Shown: positions 1-12,138 of the stretch, piece by piece
How positions within the stretch are numbered: position 1 is the first letter of the stretch
Layout: every line of letters begins with the position of its first letter
Made by a program: the position numbers and the translations under genes
DNA from: Pyrenochaeta sp. MPI-SDFR-AT-0127
Lineage: Eukaryota; Ascomycota; Dothideomycetes; Pleosporales; Cucurbitariaceae
NCBI GenBank assembly: GCA_020747015.1
Contig: JAGTJM010000015.1
Coordinates: forward strand, 310,001 to 374,000
Direction of reading: 5' to 3'
DNA: 64,000 nucleotides
Notes under the pieces: generated by a model
The model's input: only the letters and a program-made list of their open reading frames with translations
What the model was told of the DNA's origin: nothing
The model's database searches: none

Positions 1-2473
1 GGCTGCAGGCGAGCGAATTCTCCACTACCTTTGGGCAACGAGTTTGAGGCAAAGGGTGTCGTTGTCTGTCGTGTAGGGTTCAGAGTTGGGATGGGTATAG
101 CACCAATATTGGGGGTGGCGTCCTGAGAAGACTCTGGTGCACGTAGGTTGAAAGCCGAACTACTACTGCGAAGGTGCTTGCTTTGATGGTATTGGTCTTG
201 ATGATTGCTTCTCGAGAAGAAACTCGCCTTCGATGCGGTCATGGGTGTGCTGGGTGTCTTGTTCGTAGCACGCTTTGGCGGCGGTGTAACGTTGCGGTCG
301 TCAACCTCAGCAGATGGAGCGGGAAAAGACGAGATTCGATTATTGAACGGTGTCCCAAGTGGTAGCAGATTCAACGGCGGAAGTCTGATTGGCTGCAAAT
401 TCTTTTTGCTTGAATGTTGTACCACGGGTGACCTCTCTGGCTCGGATCCTGATCCAACAGTAAGGCCTCTTCGATGGCGAATGGATCCCGGGCTTTTCTT
501 GGCAGAGTCTGTCTTTGCAGGACCAGTGCCCTGGGTCTCATTACGATGAGGCTCAGCAAGGTGAACAACTGGGCTAGCGGGGTCCCGAAGAGGAGGGGCC
601 GATGGTGGAGGCATGTTCATTTTCAATGATGTTGTCGAGAACGTAAAGCTGCCGCGTTCAGGCTCCTTTGGTGACTCGTAAGCCTTTGGAATGGCGGGAA
701 CAGGAGGAACTTCCTCTTCCTCTCCGGCAGCTGAACTATGCACATTCCTGGGCTTTGGGGTCGGTAGTCGTGAGCTCGACAGAACAGGGTTAGCACGCAT
801 CGGTATGGCCGAATTATTGATTTTCAGCGAATTGAGGCTTGAGTTGGACGACAGAGAGATGCCAGACGCATACGACTTGCGATTCTGCTCGGGCGTATCG
901 CGGGCAGACGACGGCGTCATGCTCTTGCCGAAAATCATGGCTGGAGACTGGCTATAAGCACGATCATCAAAAGACTGGTCGCCCTGGGGTGTGGGAGGGC
1001 CGACCGGACCGCCTGGAGGGTTGGGGTTCATGGACAGCCTCCGCAGTCGTCGCGCATCCGTGGGGCTGATGGTCCTAGCTCCAAGCCCAGATATATGGGG
1101 CGCAGTCGACTGTCGCTTGCTCGAAGTGGAAGAGGGTGTGTGTGTACGCTGAGCGGGAGATCTCCCCGGCGAGCGAGTGTGGCTAAGAGGCATTGAGCCT
1201 GGGTCTGGTGTCATGGACGAGACAGTCAAGTGTCCAGGTTGCGGTCTCGAAGGTGGGTGGAAGGACTTTGCCTTTGCACTTCGTGTCGCGTTGGGCAGCC
1301 TGGGCACGCCGGTTGCGTTATTCAAGCTTGTATTCAGTGGCTCTCGCCGATTGCCTCTGTTCAATGACGGCGAGCGGCCGATTCCAGGCTGTGTCGTATC
1401 GCCCACCAGCCTGGCCATGTCGTGACGGCCGTCAAAACTGTTGGTTGGTAACATACCTGGGCCAACGCTCTTTCTTGGTGCACGTGCTGCAGGATTGGGC
1501 GGCGCCTGCGCAGGGAATTGGCTCTGCCGTCGTGTTCGAATGGCCATGTTTGTGGCAGGCGGCGGGGGCATCGACGACGCGTCTGAGGTGAAGGTGGAGG
1601 CAGAAGCAGTCGATGCTCCGCTGGGCTTTCTGCTGTTGGACTGGCTAAAGCGGCGGATGAACGAGTTGCTGCGGGTGGGCCGTGAGTCCACCGGGGCCCC
1701 GGTGAATGATTGCATGTTGGAGGTGCTGGCGGTGGCAGGCACGCTGCTCTTGAAGGTGCCGGGAGCGGGAAAGTCGCTCAGATCGGGCTCATAGGCGAGG
1801 CTATTGGCGAAGTCGTCGAAGTTGACCGAAGGCAGGAAGTCATAGGAGCCGGTGCTGTCGCTGGGCTCGCTGGGCTCCTTGGGAGCGTCTGGCTGGTTGG
1901 AGAAGCTGAAGCGTGGGTTCGAGGTGGCCGAGCGCGTGGTGGCCTCATTAGCGAGGGTGGGCAGGAAAGAGCGATTCTCCACGGAAGCAACGCTGGCGCC
2001 GCTGACAATCCTGCACGAATTGATGCGTCAGTCCCATGTCATGCCGAATCTTCCTTGATCATAGCATTCCTACCTCTGCTTTGTGAAATCCTGTGGCCGC
2101 TCTCTGGGCCCCAGCGGCACCTTGGCCCTTGCTCGCAATGCTGGGTTGTTGATATTGTTGCTGCTGCTGCTGATGCTGCTACTGCTGCTGGTGGCAGGCA
2201 GTGGACGTGCTGCGTTGATAGCGTTCGTAGCGCTGGTCTTGCGCAGTCGGCTGCCATTGTCGCTCGTCTTCTGGAACTTGCGGACTCGATCTTCTGTAAC
2301 AGGCCCATTAGCACCACGATTTGCGCAATAGCACGATTGCATCCTTGACCATGAATCGTACCTGACGAGCCACTCGAGTCCTCGGCTGATATGTTGGATC
2401 CTGACCGGACGGGCACATTCATCGACTCCATGGTTCGCGTACCTGTCCGCGGCTGCGTCGACATGGTCAGCAC
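1..2473 (-). CDS. Pom1-like DYRK-family protein kinase, N-terminal part (3' end off window)
   Basis: Three exons read leftwards: 2473-2362, 2293-2074 and 2010 to beyond base 1. The introns 2361-2294 and 2073-2011 have GT/AG ends and keep frame. The visible ~780 residues are a disordered Ser/Pro/Arg-rich region with a poly-Ser tract, and no kinase motif has been reached by the window edge. I recognise segments typical of the N-terminal region of filamentous-fungal Pom1-type kinases: GSRLRKTSATNAINAARPLP, then ARTISPTDARRLRRLSM, then SSSRLPTPKPRNVHSSAGEE and EVPPVPAIPKAYESPKE. Pom1 is a cell-end polarity kinase of the DYRK family; the catalytic domain would lie left of base 1. The start is the first Met of exon 1; Met4 at 2464 is equally possible. 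The identification rests on recalled N-terminal similarity, because the kinase domain itself is not visible. Confidence 0.65.
2155..2200 (+). repeat. CTG/TTG trinucleotide tract inside coding sequence
   Basis: An imperfect run of ttg, ctg and atg triplets. On the minus strand it encodes the poly-Ser/Asn tract in exon 2 of the Pom1-like gene. Such tracts often vary in length between strains. Confidence 0.7.
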
Positions 2474-3784
2474 CAGTCACAGTCTACAGGCACTTGGGCA
2501 GTACCAGCGCTGCCGCCAGCTGAGGCTTTGTTGTGCTGTCCCTCTGAAAACACGGAGACGGTCTCCAAGCGACGAGCTTGGGCTCCGGTGGAGACTATGC
2601 TAACATGTCGAAACGGTCCGAGGACGGCGGTGAGCAGGGTCAGCGGAGCCGCGAGTGCGTCGAGCGAGCGTGCGGACAAGGGTGGCAGAGGAAAAGGATC
2701 GTGCAGGCGTAAAGACGAGACGCGCTCTTGGGTGTGCTTAAGGAGACGATGGAGCTAACGACGGTGGTCGTCAAAGTTGCAATGAGGGTCGCAGCCCGCC
2801 AAAAGCCACACTAGACGTTCAAGGTTGTCTAGTTGACCAGCCCCTGTCCTCACGGTCCGCCCGCAACGAATCGGATATTATCAAAACAACTCTGCTCTCC
2901 CAGGAAACCAACAAACCAGCCTATCCAAGCCGCAGTCTGGACGTCGAGCGCCTGTTGTTGCCTCTGCCACGCCTCAATGCGGCCCTGATGGCCCTGCCCC
3001 CCAAGCCGTGCGACCGTGACCTGCTGGCCACCAGCCTGAGGTTGGCCTGCACGGCTGGCAGCATGTGCATAGGACACTGAACCCTCAATCTTTGCCTGGA
3101 ATGAGCCTTTTGCTCCGAAACATGACAGCGGGAAAGCCGCAGAACCGCTCCCGCTCGTCTCTCTGCAACAACCAGCACTTGATCGAGCTTGGAGCAATTC
3201 CTAGTCCTGCTCTGCTAAATTATCCGCTGCTATTATAGCAATGGAGCTTGTGTGTGTGTGGTGTCTCCCCTGATCATCAGGGTCGCGGCACCGTCAAGCA
3301 CAGACTCGCGTGGGGAACTTGCCGGAATAACGTGCCACAGAACCAGAATCCCAAGCCGGCAGCCACGAGTTCACATGCATGTGCGTCATCCACACTTGCT
3401 ATCTGCCGATTTCTCCAGCCACGCTGGCCAGCCCTGCTACATCTACTGTACGCGAGCTATTCATTAATCTAGAAAGCGGTCGGCAGGATTCATCTATTGT
3501 TTGCTGCGTTTGCTACTGCACAGACGTGCTCAAGACAGGAAAGCGCTGCCCTCAGCCACATGTGACCCGCCCAGCACGAGTAACTTCCTTGGATGAGTGT
3601 GACTACCGCGTCTGTCTCGCCACACTTCCGTATCAGCATTTTGGAACTGCTGCTGCGTTATAGCTTGTCTGTTTTCCGGGGCCTTTGAATCTACTCTGGT
3701 CGCATCCGCCCAAAACGGAAAGAGCAGGGATCTAAGAACAGCACTAGGAGAGCCTGGCGAGGTCCTCTCCCTCCAACGGTCAAG
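2474..3784. promoter_or_regulatory. Divergent intergenic region between Pom1-like and PEX genes
   Basis: About 1.3 kb between two divergently transcribed genes, so it should hold both promoters and 5' leaders. Several open frames of 60-115 codons occur on both strands, but none has a recognisable domain. I see no specific regulatory element that I can name. Confidence 0.5.
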
Positions 3785-5401
3785 ATGGGATCTGACGGAG
3801 CAGAGACTCTTGCCAACCGCGACACGCCTATACCGGTTGTGCAAATACATCCCGCAGACAATGGAGCACCATCTGTCCCCGGTATCCGGACGCCAGGCAC
3901 CGAAGATGGCACCTCACATCGCTTCTCCGCTAGCAAGCTCAAAGACAAGTTGGAGTCACTGGGCGAGAACATGAATCGTGAACCCGGTAGCAGGATGGGA
4001 GACAATATGTTTGATCTGTAAGACCATTTGGCCCTTGCTACTTGATGGGAAATGCTAAAGTGGAACAGGCTGCTTTCCCAAATACTCCCCTCTGAAGACA
4101 TCTCTGATGCCTCACCTCCTGACACAGACTCAAACCCCAACTCCAATAATCCTCGCATCAAAGATCGCCGCTCCCGCACCTACGTCGCCCGCCCTAATTT
4201 CAGCATCCCCACCATGTCCTCCAACTTCCGTCGCTTCAACTCCCGCATAGGTGTAGCTTTCATCTTCCAAAACCGCCTTATCCGTCTCTTCACCTGGAAA
4301 CAGCCCACGCAAACCCTTTCCTTCCTGCTAGTCTGGACATTTGTATGTATCGACCCATACCTGCTACCCGTATTACCACTCGCAGGTGGCATGTTCTTCG
4401 TCATGGTCCCTGCCTATCTAGCACGACATCCAGAGCCTGAGGGGGGCGTGAATGAAGTGTATAGAGGTAGTCTTGGGGGCCCACCTCTGGCAGATGCGCG
4501 AACGATCAAACCTGCACCAGAGTTTTCAAAAGATTTCTTTCGGAATATGAGAGATCTGCAAAACTCCATGGAAGACTTCTCGAAGCTCCACGATTCGGTT
4601 CTCGCCATCGTCTTGCCGTTGACAAACTTCTCAAATGAGTGTCTTTCGTCAACGCTATACCTACTGCTTCTCGTAGTCTCTTGTCTGGCCTTCATCTCTG
4701 CACACCTCCTTCCCTGGCGTGCCATATTCCTTGTACTAGGCTACACACTCGTCGCACTTGGGCACCCTGTTGTACAAGACCTCCTAGCTACGGAAGAAAC
4801 AGAAAAATTTGTTTCTGAGGCAGAGCATGAAGGACGATCGCTCTTGTTGACGATAAGTAAAAATGACATTGAGCTAGAAACTAGCCAGGAAACCCGGGAA
4901 GTGGAAATATTCGAGTTGCAGCACCGTGCACTGCATGACGAGCACGGCGACTACGAGGGCTTCATATTCTCTACTAGTCCGTACTCCCCATTATCGCCAA
5001 GCCGCATATCAGGCGACAGGCCACGAGGTACACCGTTTTTCGAAGATGTGCTTCCGCCAAGAGGCTGGCGCTGGAGCGATAAAAAGTGGACTCTCGACCT
5101 ACTCTCGCGCGAATGGGTGGAAGATCGTTGCGTCACGGGTGTCGAGGTTGAAATCGAGGGTGAACGATGGGTTACAGATCTCCACTATGAAGTGCTCGAG
5201 AGCGAGGGCGAAAGGGACGGAAAGAGGTATAAACTCAAGAAGAAGTTCAGTTCTCGAGGGGAAAGCAGGGATGTGGGCGAGGAAGAAAAGGAGGTACTAC
5301 GGAGGACGTGGGAGAATCATGCACCAAGCCGCAAAGGCGAGTGGAGGAGGCGAAGGTGGATTAGAGCGGTGGAGAGAATGCCATTTCGTAGTACTCACTA
5401 G
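3785..5401 (+). CDS. Peroxisomal integral membrane peroxin, Pex24/Pex28/Pex29 family with dysferlin-type C-terminus
   Basis: Exons 3785-4017 and 4069-5401 join in phase across a 51-nt intron, giving about 521 residues. Around the splice the protein reads MNREPGSRMGDNMFDLLLSQ followed by ILPSED, a typical start of the Pex24p domain. Next come a basic segment, hydrophobic stretches (LSFLLVWTFVCIDPYLLPVL with a following membrane segment) and a second pair of membrane helices near residues 225-260. The C-terminal third carries a dysferlin-like stretch, PPRGWRWSDKKWTLDLLSRE with a nearby WVEDRC, followed by a charged tail. Members of this family sit in the peroxisomal membrane or at ER-peroxisome contacts and control peroxisome number and size. 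The Pex24/28/29 branch fits better than Pex23/30-32, but I cannot separate them with certainty. Confidence 0.85.
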
Positions 5402-5811
5402 CTCGAGTCGTATCACTTAGGCCCGCAATGCAATTTGAAGTGATTTCTTACGTACGACTGAGTTGTCATTCGGTGATGCCACAAGAAGAGGAGAAGCGCG
5501 GAAGGACCAATGAGTTCGTACGTTCTCTCTTCTTGACAGACCCTCGCTAATCATGGTTGCTACTTCCGAGTTCACCTGACGTGTTGTTTCGTGCAGCTGC
5601 AGCACTCACCCGTCGGTTCGTGAAGCCTTTCCACCGCTCCGCCGCGCACAGTGTACTCAACAAGCAACTGCGTCTCCTCGTCAACCCGTACAGCCTTCCG
5701 CTCAATACAGGTCTCCTGGGCGAGGCAAAAACTCAGCTCTGCCCCTCAAAATGTCCAGTATCAGTCAATCCCTTAGCTAGCCATCGAGCAGCAGGCTTAC
5801 TCCACACTATC
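5402..5811. other. Intergenic, upstream of NACHT gene
   Basis: No gene recognised. From 5557 the frame of the downstream NACHT gene is already open, without a stop, for 85 codons before the Met chosen as its start. A longer N-terminus, or a 5' exon here, is therefore possible. The composition looks like 5' leader. Confidence 0.4.
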
Positions 5812-8541
5812 ATGGAGGCACTCGCTGCCGTTAGCCTTGTGGGCAATATTTTCCAGTTCGTCGAGTTTTCGCACAAGTTGCTGCGTGGGACGAAAGAGCT
5901 ATACCACTCGCAAAGCGAGTCGCTACAGGATACCCAAGACCTCGAAACGCTCACCCAAGGCCTGCAGCAGATATGTACGGCCCTTCAGGACAAAAGCTCA
6001 AGCATGAATGTCGGCACGGCGACGCCACAACAACGTCAACAGCAAGCGGCTCTGCGTAGACTTGCAAAGGGCTGTGAGTCTTCGGCAAAGGAGCTGTTGT
6101 CGGTCTTACAGAAGTTGAAGGCAAAAGACCCAAAGTCCAAGTGGAGTTGTTTCGAGGCAGCTCTCGCGACCACTTGGACGCAATCGCGTATCAACGCTAT
6201 GCAGAAAAGAGTTGAAGACTACAGCTCGCAACTATTGCTACAATTGAATTTCATGGGAATCGATGAGCCCAAATGCGGGAGCTCCAGCTTTACAGCTCTT
6301 TTTGACGATATAAGCAACAAAAGTACCGCGCTCCATACGGATATGACCGAAAAGATCACATCCTTGGGAGCCGAAATCCTGAAGTCATTGCAGGACATAC
6401 AACTAAGCCTGGTTACGTTAATGAAAACAAACCATGCATTGCTTGCGCCGCCAACAGATACCGCACATTGCCTTCACGTGGATAATCTTACCAGGAGTAC
6501 AACTATCGTTACGGGATTTGCTGTAGCTCTGCATTTACTGAAGAATTTATCCTTTAAAGGCATAGATTCCCGGCAATACAGCATCCGCGATGCAAATGCG
6601 AATACCCTTCAGTGGGTGTTTTCCAATAAGTTTCAATCTTGGACTCAATCTTCAGAACCTATTTTTTGGATCAGTGGAAAACCTGGCAGTGGGAAAAGTA
6701 CACTCATGAAATGGCTTGCAGAAAACAAACAAACGTTTGATGCACTTCGTCAGTGGGCTGACACAGGAACATTGATTACTGCAAGCTATTTCTTCTGGTG
6801 TAACGGAACAGACCTATAACGGTCACAGGAAGGTCTACTCCGGGCACTACTTTACAATGTGCTTCGTAACCAACACAATCTCATCAAGACAGTCTTATTC
6901 GATGACTGGAAAATGTCGAACTCATTGTTAGCTACGGGGACAGAATCAATTCATGAGTGGAGCCGCTCTCGATTACAGGCCATTTTCAGACAACTTTCGG
7001 TGCTCGATCCAACTCAAACAAAGTTCTGTTTCTTCGTCGATGGCCTTGACGAGTACAACGGTGACTATGATGACCTCATTGGGACACTTCGCAGTTTGAT
7101 AAACCCAAATGTCAAACTTTGCATCTCAAGTAGGCCGTTGAATGTTTTTGAGCAGTCATTTTGGTATAATCCTCAATACAAAATCTACATGGAGGACCTT
7201 AATGCAAAAGATATCCAGCAATACGTCAAAGACAATCTCACAACGCGGTCCGATTTCAAGGCGCTTCAAATGGATATTTTCGAGGCCGCTAGAATTAGTA
7301 ATGAGATTCTATCCAAATCTCAGGGTGTGTTCTTATGGGTAGCTCTTGTGGTGCGATCTCTCATTGATGGATTGAGAAATCGCGACATATTCTCACTATT
7401 ATTCAAACGGCTACACGACTTTCCTGCGGACCTTGAAGACTACTTTCGCAATATCTTCGATTCCTTGGACCCATTCTACAAGACTCTTTCTGCGCACATG
7501 TTTAAGGTCGCTCTTGCTTCTCATTCTCCACTACATCTGTTGGTTTACTGGTTTCTGGACGCACTCGAAGATGATTCGGCTATGGCACTTACAATGTCAA
7601 TCAAGGCGCTCACCCAACAAGAGATTACATCCCACATAGAGGAAGTCAAAGTCCGTATTAATGGTCGCTGCAAAGGCCTCTTGGAGGTCAACAAACATAG
7701 CATTGGTGCCAACCCTGCTGTTGATTTTCTTCATCGATCAGTAACAGATTGGCTAAAGACTGCAGAAATGGAGAAGATGCTCTCTACTTGGCAGTGCGGG
7801 AACTTCAATGCGCATCTCTATATTTGCAAAGCGTCTCTTGCTGCCCTCAAGTCAGCATCCACCACGCTGAGCGATCATGGCAGTGGACATATAATGCTGT
7901 GTGACTGTTTTCTGAGGTCAGCCAAAGGTGTTGAAGATGCCATGAACGAAAGTCCCATAGCCTACATTGATACATTCGAGCACACCATCAGTGAACATAT
8001 CCGCTCAAGGCCTAACATCAGTTCCCCCTGGCTCTCTTGGTATTCGACAAACTTGTTGTCTGTTGCAGCTCGATTGGATTTAAAATTGTTTGTGAAAGAT
8101 CGCTTGTCCCAAGAATCAAAAAGGACCACTTCCGATAATGGCTTCTCCAAAAAGCTCAAAATGGAGATGCTGAGAGGTGTTCCTGAGGATCAACCATTAA
8201 CAGGTGTTTCGCCTAGTCCAGAGATGATGGAGATCATTCTTCCCGTTGGACCTTCCGTTGTATTTGACCAGACTCTTCAATCCAGTCTGTGTAGTTGTAT
8301 TCCAGTCAAAGGCCTCGACCGCAATCGCGTCATTAGTATTATCGAATTCATCTGCAAGCATTGCATATTCGAGGCATCTAAAAGCGGAGTGCCGGTAAAT
8401 AAGCAGCTGGTCAAGATGCTAGACGGGTTTTTATTTGAAAACCAGCTGGAGGAAGTATACAACACTATCCGACGGGGCAATCGTTGGCACAACAACCCAG
8501 TCCGGCGACTCTGGCGCTTGGTAGACCGAAGCGAAAGTTAG
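5812..8541 (+). pseudogene. NACHT (NLR-like) NTPase gene interrupted by one in-frame stop
   Basis: A single frame runs from Met 5812 to the stop at 8541 and is broken only by TAA at 6817-6819, codon 336. The N-terminus (MEALAAVSLVGNIFQFVEFS) is the helical domain usual before fungal NACHT NTPases. A Walker A motif GKPGSGKST lies at 6676-6702. Downstream of the stop the frame resumes with RSQEGLLRALLYNVLRNQ, a Walker B-like FFVDGLDEY near 7030-7060 and a long helical region ending in RLWRLVDRSES. No ankyrin, WD40 or TPR repeats follow. In relatives the interrupted segment normally reads like GTDLQ-SQEGLLR, so the stop sits where Gln (CAA) is expected. Fungal NLR-like proteins act in non-self recognition and regulated cell death. 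The break separates Walker A from the rest of the NTPase, so the product is probably inactive here; a sequencing error remains possible. Confidence 0.8.
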
Positions 8542-8710
8542 CATGACAGCATCATGTGTTGAAGCATTACGGCATGTCCTATTTATTTTCACAGGGTCCG
8601 GCTATTAAGCCAACGGGTGGTATCTGTAGATGATTTTTGGTAAACTTGTTATCGATCTCTATATGTCGCTGCTAAAGTGGAAATTGGCCAAATTGGCAGA
8701 TGCAATCAAT

Positions 8711-10255
8711 TCACGCTCTTCCAACCTTGAAGCTCAATATCTGTCTCCCGTTAGCATGTAGGCCTCATTCTTCCGTCATATAGTACTCACATCATTCTTC
8801 CCCACAACCACAACATCGTCCTCGGCCACTCTCCTGCCACCCTCCGTCTCCACATATGCCATCGGTGCATCACCCATAACCTTTCTATACACATCGCCCA
8901 CCGTACTCCCCTTGTTTACTAAAACGCAATCCCTAAACGCCGCCGTTGAACTCGCACTCCCGCTGGAAAAGGTATGTATATTCCTCACAGGGAACACAGG
9001 GACCAATCCTAGCAACTCGGCCGCTCTTGACAGAACCTGCACCACACCTGTTGAACCGAAGCGATACAGCACCATATCTTTAAGATTCTCAATGCGCGTT
9101 TTGAGCTTCTCATCTAGTTCCTTTAAGCCCCCTCCATCAGGATCTCCCTGCTCAATCAGATCCTCACGTGTGTCTACAAACTCGCTGCCCTCTGTGTACT
9201 TGACAAAGCCCTGTTTGGCCAGCTTCCTGAGGAAAACCTCTGATATGGCGCTGCAGAGGACAATGCTCTGGGGGTCCTGCATTTTTGCGATTTTGGCAAT
9301 GTTCTTGTCTGCATCTGGGTGGTCTATTTTGTTCAGGGCGATGACGGTGGGGAACTTTTCGTCGGTGAAGGCGTTTACGACGCGCTCGATGGTTTCGTCG
9401 GACCAGTCCTGCAGCGGTTCTTTGAGGGCGAGTTTGTCGAGACAGCGCGCGACAATTGAGCTTGTGGAGCCATATCCGGAGAACTGGTTTTGTAGAGTCT
9501 CGACTGCGGTCGCTTTTACGGCGATGTGTCTCCGTTTGATGGATCCCCACTTGTCCATCAGGTTCCCTTGTATCCATCGTACGATTTCACTGCGTAGCCA
9601 GACAATGTCTTGTGACGGGTCATATCCGCGTGTTGCCTTGCCTTCCGCATCCGTTGTGCCGCTGACATCTACAACATGCACCAGCGCATCCGCATGTCTC
9701 AAGTCGTCCAAGAATCTGTTCCCTAGTCCTTTCCCCATATGCGCGCCTGGAACCAACCCTGCCACATCAAGCAGTTCTATCGGCACACTCCGCCGCCCAT
9801 CAACGCAGGACCCATAGTTTGGTTTACAACGGTCCGATACGCCGGTGCGCGCACACGCACATGAGATTTGCAAATATCCAATCGCGCGCTGAGGATCGAT
9901 AGTCGTGAACCTAACACCCAAAACGCATGAGTCTACGATAACCCTTCGAAGGAGACGTAACAAGCGTCCATGTAACTGGCGCGTCGCATGGGAGGGAGAG
10001 GGGGGGGGAAACTTACGGAAAGTTACCTGACTACAATCAGCCTACATTGTTTCCCAAGAACATTTATGTACGTGTTTTACGGACCGACTTTGGATGTGGC
10101 GTCTGTCAAGCTACGCGCACAAAGAATCTCTTAGACATTGCTTCTCAGGCAAATGGGGAGGAGGGGGAAGTGGGGGTGAGAGCGCACCTGTTGAGCGTTG
10201 TCGACTTTCCCGACGAGGGCTTGCCTACGAGGCCGATGAGCGGATCGCGAGGCAT
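8711..10255 (-). CDS. YchF/Obg-type GTP-binding protein with TGS domain (YGR210C-like)
   Basis: Five exons: 10255-10188, 10110-10085, 10026-10017, 9910-8791 and 8740-8711 encode 417 residues in one uninterrupted frame. The G1 loop GKPSSGKST is in exon 1. Exons 2 and 3 are only 26 and 10 nt and rebuild [14 protein letters not shown], and exon 4 continues [15 protein letters not shown]3 is [19 protein letters not shown], the G4 region is [11 protein letters not shown], and a C-terminal TGS-like domain ends in a last exon reading ILSFKVGRA. This matches the archaeal/eukaryotic YchF-related group that includes yeast YGR210C, translation-linked P-loop nucleotidases of poorly known function. The intron 2 donor is GTCCGT, which is weak, but it is the only choice that keeps the conserved VGNFPF segment. 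Confidence 0.88.
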
Positions 10256-10687
10256 CAGGCTAAGCGAGAGCTGTATAACGAAAGACTGCAAAGGGGGGTT
10301 ATATCGAAAAAGTAAGGATGGCGTACGAGGACTTGTGAGAAGTTTGGCCTGATCAAAATCGCATGCAGGCTTATCGATAAGCGTATATCAAAAGCACTAG
10401 TTAGTTTTTAAGTTCTGAGAAGGGTGACATCACTGTCACAAGCGGCTTTGTGATTTTTGTTTGTATTTTTTGTATTGTTTTCCTCTATATACGTACAATC
10501 ACTATGAAATGTACAAAAAAAATGATCGACACCAAATCGACTGTCAAATGAGCCAGAAAACTCCAAAGAAAATGCCTCTGATAAGTGACTATTCCAGAAA
10601 AACGTTGCCCGCACTGGGTCGTTGTGCTACATCGAGCCTCTGCCATGCTATGACATAAGGTTACATACATGGTACATGACCTCTCTC
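10256..10687. other. Intergenic between GTPase and GH72 genes
   Basis: About 430 bases holding the 5' leader of the minus-strand GTPase gene on the left and the 3' UTR of the minus-strand GH72 gene on the right. The stretch 10450-10540 is A/T-rich (runs of T and A) and fits a polyadenylation region. No gene seen. Confidence 0.5.
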
Positions 10688-12138
10688 TTACAAAATAAGA
10701 GCTCCGCCGAGGAAAGACGAGACCAAGACGACGGCACCGCAGACCAAAGGAGCCATGGAAAACTCGTTGAAGCGGAGAGCGGCGGCAGCACCCTTACTGG
10801 CAGTAGCAGTGGCACCTCCAGAGGTAACGGCACCATCCGCAGCACCAGCAAGGTCAGTGGAATGGGATCCAGAAGATTGGCTGCCGTCGCCTGAGAGACC
10901 GGGGCCCTTACCAGCACCATTCTTGAGTAGGTCGCTGGCGCCCTCGGGGAAGGCAGGAAGCTGGTCAGTGCTCATTGTGACATTCCAGGTGTTGGACTTG
11001 GTTGGGCATTCTGAGGCTTTGCCGCTGGACTTGTAGCCACCGTCACCGCTGGGGTTCTTGGTGCCCGCGAAAGCAGACTTGAGAGCAGAGAAATCGGATC
11101 GCTCGGTGACGCTGTTGCCATTGATCTCGACCAAGCCGTAATTGGACTCTTCTTGCGAGTACTCGTAGACAAGACCGCCGGAGTAGACACCGGTCATGTT
11201 GGTGCTGTAAAGAGCCGCAACCTCCTCGAAGGCACGGGTGTTCTTGTTGCATCCATACTCGGAAAGGCTAGATATTGTTAGATTTGGCTATGCGAGCTGC
11301 AGTGAGAAGCACAACTTACAAGATAGGGATGCTGTAGTCCTTGAACTTGGCAACCTTTTGGTCCCAACCGGAGATGGTGTAGGAAGATGGGTCGCACCAA
11401 GAGTAGTCGTTGAAGCCAAAGAAGTCACTGCGAACGGCATCGGCACCGCAGTTCATGTATGCAGCCATTTCGTAGCGGTTAGATTCGACATCAGCGGCGG
11501 AGTAACCGACGGGGATCTTGCGAAGACCACGAGCATTGATGTAGGACTTGATGTCACGAGTGACAGCCTTGACGTATGGAGCACAGTTGGTGGTCGCATC
11601 GTCGTTGATGACTTCGTTGGCAGAGAAGTAGAGAAGGGTGTTGTCGTACTTTGCGAACATCTCGACGGTGGCGAAGATGCTCTGAAGGTAGACCTTGTTG
11701 TACGAAATCTGAGGATCAGCTCGGTTGATCGAGTACTTTGGGGTGTTGATGTCGAGAGCAAGGTAGATGCCGGCGTCGGCAAGGGCGTTCATGCACTCGT
11801 CATGGTCGGCAGAGTTGTCAATCGTGTAGACACGGACGGTATTGATACCAAGCTCCTTGAACTTTGCAATGTCACGCTTGCAGCCAGCGGCATCGGCAAT
11901 GGGGTCCTTTGCATCGGATGCGCCGCCTGGCTGGTAGTCGACACCGCGAATGTAGAAACGCTGGTTGCCAGCAAAGAAAGCTGCCAGGTGGTTAGTGAGA
12001 AGTCTAAGAACTGGTGAAACCTGTCGACGCACCATTTCCCTTCACAGTGACAGGCGTGATGGCTCGCTTCTGGACAGTGGTAGTGGGAGTCGCAGCGACA
12101 GATGCCACGAGGGCGGCAGCAAATGCAGCAGTCTTCAT
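10688..12138 (-). CDS. GPI-anchored 1,3-beta-glucanosyltransferase, GH72 (Gel1/Gas-like)
   Basis: Exons 12138-12033, 11980-11320 and 11267-10688 give 448 residues, the size of Gel1-type enzymes without an X8 module. The protein begins with a signal peptide (MKTAAFAAALVASVAAT). The mature GH72 domain starts at FFAGNQRFYIRGVDYQPGG. The acid/base Glu lies in YFSANEVIND and the nucleophile Glu in SEYGCNKNTRAFEE, which spans the second splice. A Ser/Gly/Ala-rich linker and a hydrophobic tail ending VSSFLGGALIL form the GPI attachment signal. The enzyme cuts and rejoins beta-1,3-glucan chains at the plasma membrane and outer wall. Both introns are 52 nt with clean junctions. Confidence 0.93.

Noticed and set aside
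1710..2348. 212-codon plus-strand open frame opposite the Pom1-like exons
   Set aside because: It is the antisense of a Ser/Pro-rich coding exon; the minus strand carries conserved Pom1-like segments and proper splice sites.
8912..9817. 301-codon plus-strand open frame
   Set aside because: It lies wholly antisense to the GTPase main exon, which has clear G-protein motifs.
11238..12017. 259-codon plus-strand open frame
   Set aside because: Antisense of the GH72 exon; no domain of its own.
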